From: a virus
Length of the DNA stretch: 37,646 bases
IMG/VR virus record: IMGVR_UViG_3300025872_000141
Span: 1 to 37,646 of that record
Reading direction: 5' to 3' (one strand)
Position numbers and translations under genes: made by a program. Below are positions 1-5,042 of this stretch, in pieces. Numbering within the stretch: the first letter of the stretch is position 1; each line of letters begins with the position of its first letter. The notes under the pieces are model-generated. The model searched no databases. It was not told the origin of the DNA and worked only from the letters and a program-made list of their open reading frames with translations.

Positions 1-259
1 TGGGGCCTGTAAGCCTCACTGCGCCGAAGAATGCAATCAGCACTTTGGTCTTCAGCATGTCCACGTCCCATGTAATGCCGCGATCCGAGAGCAGCCATTG
101 ATTCAGCAGCCAATGGAAGCCCTTCTCCTCTTCCCGTGAATACTCCGGCTCTACTGGCGTTACCTCCACCATTGCCCCCAGCGGATTGCGCTCGCATACG
201 TCCCTGATCGCTTGCACGATCCTGTCGCATGACTGGCCTTTGCCGATCTTGACGATCAC
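1..259 (-). CDS. ninB: NinB-like recombination protein, N-terminal part (continues at 37520-37344)
   Basis: The frame starts at a GTG at 259 that overlaps the stop of the ParB-like gene as GTGA. It runs off the left edge of the contig after 86 codons. Because bases 2-127 repeat at 37521-37646, it continues in frame at 37520 and ends at 37344, giving 144 residues; lambda NinB has 146. The assembled protein has a charged N-terminal half, a conserved-looking WLLNQWLL segment near residue 55, and a C-terminal ELIPVRRTTSEW plus YAELIDFVYQMAAEDG. That resembles the C-terminal half of the NinB family (a lambda protein that binds single-stranded DNA or SSB and acts in RecF-type recombination). The assignment rests on length, layout and C-terminal motif. 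Neighbouring SSB, annealing protein and exonuclease fit. Confidence 0.65.
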   Translation of the reverse strand, partial: MIVKIGKGQSCDRIVQAIRDVCERNPLGAMVEVTPVEPEYSREEEKGFHWLLNQWLLSDRGITWDVDMLKTKVLIAFFGAVRLTGP

Positions 260-1053
260 AGTTTGTACCTGTCCTCTTCGTTGTCGAAGTTCACCTTCAG
301 CATCTTGCAAGGCTGGTCATCGCGGTACATGCGGAACGCCTTGAATACCATCGCGAGAAGATAACGTCGGTCCAGTTGCGTGATTTTGGTCTGCAATACC
401 AGCCTTTCCCGCAACGCTCTGATTGGGGAGTTCGGCTCAAGATTCGCGCCGCTATCAAGAGAATCAAAGAACAGCGCCGCTGCGGTGTCGTCGTTTTCGT
501 GAAACACCACCATCATGAAGATGGCGGGAGATGGCTTGATATAGCGCAGAACAAATCCGAGTCGCGATCCTACCCTTTCCGCGAATTCATGGATGCGCGG
601 CGTGGCTTCAACCTCGCGCACGATGTCTTCCGGGGTGGTCAGCAATTGATTCGCAAAAGGCGTTTTCATCAGACGGTAGGAGACAAGCATTTTCCCTGCC
701 CCTGCCACTGAATCCGCATATGTGTGCCCCTTCATCTTGAGCACATCGCCTGCCCCGCGCTTCTTGCCCTGATCCAGCGTGATGAAGGTAGACATCGGCA
801 ATCCTTCAACTACAAGAAACTCAACCGGGATGCCGGATGCTATGACCGCCGACAGCCGATGCTGTCCGTTGAGCAATGTTCCATCTTCCGCGACTTGAAT
901 AGCCTCGCCGTTCATCTGCCAGTCCCCGGCCCGCATGATTTTGGCGTATCTCGCGACAATGCCACGATTCATACGCCGGTTATGTGTGTTGTGTTCAAGC
1001 ATCGCCTCTGCTTCTTTTGGGCCAATGCGCTTTACGCTGATATATGCACTCAT
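256..1053 (-). CDS. ParB/sulfiredoxin-fold N-terminal domain protein
   Basis: 265 residues. Residues 60-69 read LLNGQHRLSA, the D/N-GQHRL signature of the ParB N-terminal/sulfiredoxin-like fold common in phage proteins, preceded by a beta-rich segment (WQMNGEAIQVAEDG). The remaining ~190 residues are helical with no motif I recognise. It is not a partition ParB: there is no HTH region and no parA. Such phage proteins are often near DNA-modification or nuclease genes, and some ParB-like folds have nuclease or CTP-binding activity; which applies here is unknown. The start is preceded by GAGGGTGA. The stop overlaps the NinB-like start by 4 nt, and SSB lies 13 nt upstream, so it belongs to the recombination operon. 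Confidence 0.75.
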   Translation of the reverse strand: MSAYISVKRIGPKEAEAMLEHNTHNRRMNRGIVARYAKIMRAGDWQMNGEAIQVAEDGTLLNGQHRLSAVIASGIPVEFLVVEGLPMSTFITLDQGKKRGAGDVLKMKGHTYADSVAGAGKMLVSYRLMKTPFANQLLTTPEDIVREVEATPRIHEFAERVGSRLGFVLRYIKPSPAIFMMVVFHENDDTAAALFFDSLDSGANLEPNSPIRALRERLVLQTKITQLDRRYLLAMVFKAFRMYRDDQPCKMLKVNFDNEEDRYKL

Positions 1054-1066
1054 GAGTCACCCTCGG

Positions 1067-1456
1067 TTAAAAAGGAATTCCGTCGTCATCAAGATCATCT
1101 GACGGTCTTTGTGCCGCCTTGTTTTCCGTCCTTCCGTCGAGCATCTGCAATTCCCGCGCTACAATCTCCGTGCGGTAGTGCTTCTGTCCGTCCTTCTCCC
1201 ATGACTGGGTGCGCAGGCTGCCCTCCACGAATATTTTGGAGCCCTTCCGCAGGTACTCGGATGCGATCTCAGCGAGGCGCTTGAAGCAGACAATATTTAT
1301 CCATTCTGTTGAGGTTTTCTGTTCTCCGGATTTGTCTTTCCACGATTCACTGACAGCGACACTAAAAGACGTAACAGGATCGCCGCTTGGCAAGTATCGC
1401 GTTTCGGGGTCGCGCCCCAAATTCCCTATGACGAGCGCCTTGTTTATTCCTCTCAT
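1067..1456 (-). CDS. ssb: Single-stranded DNA-binding protein
   Basis: 129 residues when started at [14 protein letters not shown] (ATG at 1456), which overlaps the upstream HNH stop as ATGA. A longer frame starting at 1510 lies inside the HNH gene and is unlikely. The OB fold spans residues 1 to ~105, with the family signatures [14 protein letters not shown], the WINIVCF strand and [12 protein letters not shown]. The tail ends DDDGIPF, the acidic-hydrophobic tip through which bacterial SSBs recruit partner proteins. The linker is very short compared with cellular SSB, as is usual in phages. It probably coats replicating phage DNA and works with the annealing protein and exonuclease upstream. 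Confidence 0.96.
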   Translation of the reverse strand: MRGINKALVIGNLGRDPETRYLPSGDPVTSFSVAVSESWKDKSGEQKTSTEWINIVCFKRLAEIASEYLRKGSKIFVEGSLRTQSWEKDGQKHYRTEIVARELQMLDGRTENKAAQRPSDDLDDDGIPF

Positions 1457-1965
1457 TGAATGTGCCCCCATGTTTTGTTTCGGATGATGCTTGAGATGGC
1501 TGTCTGACATACTCCATACGCCTCCGCAATCTCGTACTGATTAAAAAGCCCTGCCGCATAAATGCGGCGTATATTTCTCACATCTTCTTCATCGAATTTG
1601 CTATTGCCGTTTGTTTCGCCCCTGGCGGCGGTATGTTTCGGCTTACCTCGCCCCTTTAAATACATGTCTGTTGAGTTCGCCTTCTTTGTGCCCAAAGCAA
1701 GATGTTTATGGTTGCAACATCCTGGCTCGTCACAAAGATGAATAACGCACAATCCCCTTGGAATTGGACCTACAAACATCATGTATGCAGCTCTGTGTGA
1801 AGAAAGATGGCGCTTCCCGATCCTGACATTCCCGTATCCAAGAGGTCTTTTGGCTCCGCTCCAAATTAAACAGCCCCTTTCGTTTGGCGCGAGCAATTTG
1901 GATAGAAAGGCTGATACGTGGTCGTTTGTGAACTCGATCATTTCGGCGTCAATGACCACGTTCAT
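1453..1965 (-). CDS. HNH endonuclease with C-terminal HTH, homing type
   Basis: 170 residues. Residues 74-89 ([16 protein letters not shown]) form an HNH_3-type zinc-linked active site with the H...CxxxxCxNxxHL pattern. SKFDEEDV followed by a helix-turn-helix (about 143-165, [16 protein letters not shown]) is the usual C-terminal DNA-binding module of free-standing phage homing endonucleases. It sits between the YqaJ-type exonuclease and SSB, overlapping both as ATGA. So it was either inserted precisely or has been tuned for translational coupling. It probably cleaves an endonuclease-less relative at the same locus and spreads by recombination. Its base composition looks more A+T-rich than its neighbours, in keeping with separate origin. 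Confidence 0.9.
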   Translation of the reverse strand: MNVVIDAEMIEFTNDHVSAFLSKLLAPNERGCLIWSGAKRPLGYGNVRIGKRHLSSHRAAYMMFVGPIPRGLCVIHLCDEPGCCNHKHLALGTKKANSTDMYLKGRGKPKHTAARGETNGNSKFDEEDVRNIRRIYAAGLFNQYEIAEAYGVCQTAISSIIRNKTWGHIQ

Positions 1966-2573
1966 GCGCGCAACTCCTCAAGTTTTTTCATTCGCTTTTC
2001 CAGTTCCAGCAGGAATTCTGTTACCTGCTCCTCCAGCAGTTTGATCGCCGCATCGTCACGCTCGACCCGCATAACCCACATCTCCAGTCCGGGAAGGCGC
2101 GGATCAAACGAGATGAAATCAACCCACTCCAGACCAGCACAGGCCATCTGCCAGAGCATCTGTGTCCGATACTTGCCGTCGATGGTGCCGTTGAGCAGCG
2201 TGTCGATATGCGTGGCCGTGTTGGGGCACTTGATCTCTATCCCGCCCTTGTCCACCAATCCATCAGGAGAGGCCCCTGTGCCGTTGATAGTGGGGTGACG
2301 GATAAATGAGCACTCCTGCACATCCACATCACGAGAGAAGGCGTAGGCGGCGCGCGCTTGCGGTTCTGTGGCCGCTCCCCATTCCATAGCCGACGATGAG
2401 AATCCTTCAGTTGGGATTCCGGTCATGCGCTCCACAATGAGCTGCGCCATGACGTTTTCACGTGATGCAGACCAGCCTGATTTTGTCCTGGCGATTGCAA
2501 GGTGGACCTGACTTGCGCCAAGCCACCCGCAGCGCATCTGCCGCCATTCTGGGGTTCCCTGTTCAGGCAGCAT
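1962..2573 (-). CDS. YqaJ-type viral recombinase (lambda exonuclease-like)
   Basis: 203 residues with a PD-(D/E)XK active site laid out as in the YqaJ/lambda exonuclease family: E70 in WGAATEPQAR, D104 in ASPDG (101-105), then EIK at 113-115, and the YRTQMLWQM helix at 135-143. It should degrade one strand of duplex DNA 5' to 3' so the annealing protein encoded just upstream can load. The gene starts inside that annealing gene (11-nt overlap) and ends in a 4-nt overlap with the HNH gene. The pair forms a Red-like two-component recombinase. Length is typical for the family. Confidence 0.92.
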   Translation of the reverse strand: MLPEQGTPEWRQMRCGWLGASQVHLAIARTKSGWSASRENVMAQLIVERMTGIPTEGFSSSAMEWGAATEPQARAAYAFSRDVDVQECSFIRHPTINGTGASPDGLVDKGGIEIKCPNTATHIDTLLNGTIDGKYRTQMLWQMACAGLEWVDFISFDPRLPGLEMWVMRVERDDAAIKLLEEQVTEFLLELEKRMKKLEELRA

Positions 2574-3165
2574 CTTGATTCATCCTTTCCTGCTTCTTCA
2601 GCAACATGGCATGCGCCGTTGCGTATACCCGTTTCGGGAGCGCATCGACCGACTGCGCGTCTTTGCATACGGCCAGAAGAAACTTTTTCACGTCGGTCTG
2701 TGTGGCTTCAATCAAGTTCTTGAGTGTTGCCGACTGCTCTTCAGATACGATCAGCGCATCAGAAGCGGGTGATTCCGTTGGCAGGTCTTCGCCGGCATAG
2801 ATGTAGTGGCCGAGACCAAACATTGCGAGACACTTGGTCAGGCATCGCATGCGTGACGAATTGATCTGGAACGCATCGGGGTGCTGGATCGGCTTGTTCC
2901 GGTGATCCATGACGGGCAGCCACATACAGCGAACCAGCGTCTTATCGCCGTCGCGCACCGTCACCTTGACCCAGATTTGCGTCGTGCCATCTTGGCGCAC
3001 TTCCTCTTCCATGAAATCGAACTCAGATTCGGGGAAGTGTTCCATAAGGATTCCCCATGCCCACGCCCACGAGAGGTATGACAGTCCGGCTTTCTTTTCG
3101 ACGTGGGCAGAACAGTCGACCTTTGAAAGCGTGTTCCATACCCGGCCAGCGAATGATTCAGACAT
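2563..3165 (-). CDS. DUF1071-family single-strand annealing protein
   Basis: 200 residues. Residues 28-37 (LSYLSWAWAW) with the downstream MRCLTKCLAMFGLGHYIY segment are the hallmark of DUF1071, a phage family regarded as a Rad52-like annealing protein (Sak3 group, as I recall). Partnership with the YqaJ-type exonuclease immediately downstream supports that role: exonuclease makes single strands, this protein anneals them. The C-terminal ~60 residues (SEEQSATLKNLIEATQTD) resemble the flexible tails of annealing proteins that contact SSB. Both gene junctions overlap (8 and 11 nt). Confidence 0.88.
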   Translation of the reverse strand: MSESFAGRVWNTLSKVDCSAHVEKKAGLSYLSWAWAWGILMEHFPESEFDFMEEEVRQDGTTQIWVKVTVRDGDKTLVRCMWLPVMDHRNKPIQHPDAFQINSSRMRCLTKCLAMFGLGHYIYAGEDLPTESPASDALIVSEEQSATLKNLIEATQTDVKKFLLAVCKDAQSVDALPKRVYATAHAMLLKKQERMNQDAA

Positions 3166-3400
3166 GATTACTCCTGATCTTTTTCAATTGGTTGTGAGCG
3201 TCCGCAGCGAATGCGAACAAGTCCGCAAACCGCTCATCGTCGTATTTCGTCATCCGCGCCAGTGCTGACATTGCTTTCCGCTGCGCTTCGATGCAGGCGT
3301 CAAGGTCAGCCGGATACGAATCAACGCGATCCGTGAGCAGGGGCGGGAAGCTGTGGCGCTTCCAAGGCAAGCTGCGGGGGAAAGTGACTACGTTGTTCAT
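3158..3400 (-). CDS. Small hypothetical early protein (80 aa)
   Basis: 80 residues, no motif I recognise. It begins MNNVVTFPRSLPWKR and has a helical C-terminal half (residues ~30-75) rich in Ala, Asp and Lys; no signal peptide or membrane segment. It is coupled on both sides: its start overlaps the stop of the gene above (ATGA at 3400-3397), and its end overlaps the annealing-protein start by 8 nt. It is probably translated with the recombination genes. Coding status rests on operon packing and absence of a competing frame. Confidence 0.65.
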   Translation of the reverse strand: MNNVVTFPRSLPWKRHSFPPLLTDRVDSYPADLDACIEAQRKAMSALARMTKYDDERFADLFAFAADAHNQLKKIRSNHV

Positions 3401-3675
3401 TCTCCAATCTCCCGAATTGCGGCCCGCAACAATTCCATTTGCCCCAGAACAAGATGAATCGGGGCAAAAGGGTTAGCCATCACAACGGCATCAGGTATGG
3501 CATCCGCCGCTCTCTGGAAAGATGAGTAATAGCCGCGATCCTCCCATCGGTACTCGCCAGCGCGAGACGTCTTCCCCTTCGTCAGATGGCTTTCTTGGAT
3601 CTGGACCCGCTGCTGTATCACGTAGTTGCGGGGAATCGTTGTGATTCTCCAGTCGTCGCCTATCAATACGTTCAT
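3397..3675 (-). CDS. Hypothetical early protein (92 aa)
   Basis: 92 residues. The first ~55 look like beta strands (MNVLIGDDWRITTIPRNYVI ... EYRWEDRGYYSSF), followed by a helical C-terminus. The pattern 'DDWRIT...NYVIQ' then 'W...GYY.....A' recalls small phage proteins of unknown function found beside recombination genes, but I cannot name a family. No membrane segment or metal-binding motif. ATGA overlaps link it to both neighbours. An alternative start 4 nt upstream lies in another frame and is a shadow. Confidence 0.65.
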   Translation of the reverse strand: MNVLIGDDWRITTIPRNYVIQQRVQIQESHLTKGKTSRAGEYRWEDRGYYSSFQRAADAIPDAVVMANPFAPIHLVLGQMELLRAAIREIGE

Positions 3676-3857
3676 TCATCTTCCCTCATCCACGCCATTG
3701 ACCGACGCTCATCAGCATCGGACTGGCACTCATCGCACAGCTCGTCGCGTTCCTGCTTTACCTTCCAGTCGCAGGGATCGCATTCGTACACAACCTGCCC
3801 GCATGAGCAGAGGACAAGCGCGAGGACTTTGCCGCTTCTCGTGGTGTACGTTTCCAT
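3672..3857 (-). CDS. Small Cys-rich (zinc-ribbon-like) protein
   Basis: 61 residues from the ATG at 3857 (METYTTRSGKVLALV), which overlaps the stop of the gene above by one base (TGATG). A longer in-frame version would lie inside that gene. It has five cysteines arranged CSCG, CDPCD and CDEC, so it probably binds one zinc ion, perhaps as a small ribbon for protein or nucleic-acid contacts. The C-terminus is charged and helical. Function unknown; such mini zinc proteins are common in early phage operons. Confidence 0.6.
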   Translation of the reverse strand: METYTTRSGKVLALVLCSCGQVVYECDPCDWKVKQERDELCDECQSDADERRSMAWMREDE

Positions 3858-4123
3858 CAGCAATCCCTCCCGTCTGCAGCCAGACGCCTGATGTCGGCAG
3901 TGATGTTCTTCACCGTGTGAATAAGATCGACCTGCGGTTTGCTGCGCGTCGCCCATTCGATGGTGTCTTTGGTGGCTTGCTTGTAGCCATCGCGATCACC
4001 CATCCCATACGCCTGCCGACACGCGGCTTCGACGTACTGGATAACGTTCTCGTGGATGCACATGGCCTTGAGGTCGCGGCGAATCGTGGGGAGCGTGACA
4101 GAGGTATAGGTTTCGAGGTTCAT
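3857..4123 (-). CDS. Hypothetical early protein (88 aa)
   Basis: 88 residues, mostly helical, without a recognised motif. It starts MNLETYTSVTLPTIRRDLK and carries the pattern CxxxxVxxYVEAACRQAYGMGDRDGY, which looks like two packed helices; no membrane segment. The start overlaps the stop of the small membrane protein at 4120-4266 (ATGA). The end shares one base with the zinc-ribbon-like gene. Function unknown. Confidence 0.65.
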   Translation of the reverse strand: MNLETYTSVTLPTIRRDLKAMCIHENVIQYVEAACRQAYGMGDRDGYKQATKDTIEWATRSKPQVDLIHTVKNITADIRRLAADGRDC

Positions 4124-4266
4124 GCCATTGCTCCGATCACTACACAGACGCCGATCAGCGCCATGCCGATCAGCAACCAGATTCCGTCGCGCTCTTCACG
4201 CCATCCCTCGCGGTAGTCGTGCTCCTGCCGCTGAAATTCCCTGTGAATTCCCTTGTAGTCCTTCAT
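4120..4266 (-). CDS. 48-residue single-TM protein
   Basis: 48 codons from the ATG at 4266, overlapping the gene above as ATGA and the gene below as ATGA. Residues 1-26 are strongly charged (MKDYKGIHREFQRQEHDYRE...), and the last ~21 form one hydrophobic helix (GIWLLIGMALIGVCVVIGAM). The topology suggests a cytoplasmic N-terminus anchored by a C-terminal tail. Role unknown; it could act in superinfection exclusion or host membrane takeover. Support is the exact 4-nt coupling at both ends plus the clear TM segment. Confidence 0.6.
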   Translation of the reverse strand: MKDYKGIHREFQRQEHDYREGWREERDGIWLLIGMALIGVCVVIGAMA

Positions 4267-4451
4267 GCTTCCTCCACTCCGGTTACGTCGTGATCCCACT
4301 CGTTTCCGGTGAGTGCGAATTCTTCGGCTTCCTTTTCGCTCTCGGCATAGACCGTGTAAACGACAGTGACCTTGTATTCAGTCTGTCCGGGTTCGCCGTA
4401 GAAAGCCTTTTCGATCATCGCGTCAGTGACGCCGGCTGGAAGATTGCTCAT
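4263..4451 (-). CDS. First gene of the leftward operon, hypothetical (62 aa)
   Basis: 62 residues from MSNLPAGVTDAMIEKAFYG (ATG at 4451). A longer frame begins at 4505, but that start falls inside the -35 element of the promoter proposed here. The protein has a short N-terminal helix (VTDAMIEKAF), then a beta strand (YKVTVVYTVYAES), then an acidic helix (EKEAEEFAL). The strand-helix layout resembles small 'YxVxVxVxxxxEEEA' phage proteins of unknown role. It ends in ATGA overlap with the small membrane protein. As the promoter-proximal gene it is expected to be made first after infection. Confidence 0.65.
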   Translation of the reverse strand: MSNLPAGVTDAMIEKAFYGEPGQTEYKVTVVYTVYAESEKEAEEFALTGNEWDHDVTGVEEA

Positions 4452-4476
4452 GTCTGTCTCCGCTGTTGATGAAATG

Positions 4477-4505
4477 ACGATAGCAAGAGCAAAAAGGGCT
4501 TGCAA
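4477..4505 (-). promoter_or_regulatory. Putative leftward early promoter
   Basis: On the minus strand: TTGCAA (4505-4500), a 17-nt spacer, then TATCGT (4482-4477) preceded by TGC, an extended -10. That would start transcription near 4470, about 20 nt before the first leftward gene. The TTGCAA is a perfect palindrome and is also a candidate -35 for the rightward promoter. The -10 matches consensus at only 4 of 6 positions, so this is a prediction. Confidence 0.45.
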
Positions 4506-4528
4506 GCATTTAATTAACTAATTATTGT
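4500..4528 (+). promoter_or_regulatory. Putative rightward early promoter
   Basis: TTGCAA (4500-4505), a 17-nt spacer, TATTGT (4523-4528); expected start near 4535, about 23 nt upstream of the regulator gene. It shares its palindromic -35 with the leftward promoter. The A+T-rich spacer (TTAATTAACTAATTATT) fits a promoter or an operator for the regulator encoded next door. The -10 is weak. Confidence 0.4.
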
Positions 4529-4557
4529 GATGCCATCCTGCAAACAAGGAATAACGG

Positions 4558-4752
4558 ATGAATCACGCAGAGAAGTGCATAGAGAGGGCTGGTGGTGTGG
4601 AGGCGGTTGCATCCGCATTCAATCCGCCGATAACGATCAACGCTGTTTACGCATGGCAACGGAACGGTTACATCCCGCTGGATCGGGTGAGAGTTGTTGC
4701 GAAGCTCTCGGGCTTCACGCCTGAATACGTAGCGAGGAGGGAGATACCGTGA
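4558..4752 (+). CDS. YdaS/Cro-like HTH regulator
   Basis: 64 residues, preceded by AAGGA. The sequence AEKCIERAGGVEAVASAF, then INAVYAWQRNGYIPLDRVRVVAKLSG, matches the YdaS-type phage HTH: an N-terminal helix-turn-helix in which VxAVxxW serves as recognition helix and the GyIPxxR turn precedes the last helix. It probably binds the A+T-rich region at 4506-4557 and sets the balance between the divergent early operons. It is the only lambda-repressor-type regulator seen in the window. The end overlaps the next gene as GTGA. Confidence 0.8.
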   Translation: MNHAEKCIERAGGVEAVASAFNPPITINAVYAWQRNGYIPLDRVRVVAKLSGFTPEYVARREIP

Positions 4753-5042
4753 CCAAAACCGAAGCAATCGACGCCGTTGAAGTGGGCAATGCCGAATGGA
4801 TCGAGCGGGCTGAGAAGCTGGCGCTGATGTGGTTGAGGAAGACCGGCGAAGGGGCCATTACATCCGATGACATTTGGCGGGTTGTGAAACATGCCGGCAT
4901 CCCTCGCGAACCTCGCGCAATGGGCGCACTAATGCGCAGGCTTCAGCGTAGTGGTGTGATTGCGCCGATGAACGTCTGGACTCCATCAACCCGCCGCGAG
5001 TGCCACAGCAGGCCGGTCAGGTGGTGGAGGGTTGTTGTATGA
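4749..5042 (+). CDS. Hypothetical phage protein with winged-helix-like pattern (97 aa)
   Basis: 97 residues, GTG start overlapping the regulator stop (GTGA) and ATGA overlap with the helicase. The chain is a helix (AEWIERAEKLALMWLRKTG), then ITSDDIWRVVKHAGIPREPRAMGALMRRLQRSGVI, then a C-terminal CHSRPVRWWR. That 'xxDDxWxxxxxxGxxxEPRAxGxxxRRxxxxGxI' order is one I associate with small conserved phage proteins beside replication or regulator genes. It looks like a winged helix, but I cannot name a family. Confidence 0.65.
   Translation: MTKTEAIDAVEVGNAEWIERAEKLALMWLRKTGEGAITSDDIWRVVKHAGIPREPRAMGALMRRLQRSGVIAPMNVWTPSTRRECHSRPVRWWRVVV

Noticed and set aside
1067-1510. Longer SSB starting at 1510
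   Set aside because: The extra 18 residues lie within the HNH gene, and the ATG at 1456 gives an ATGA junction and the normal SSB N-terminus.
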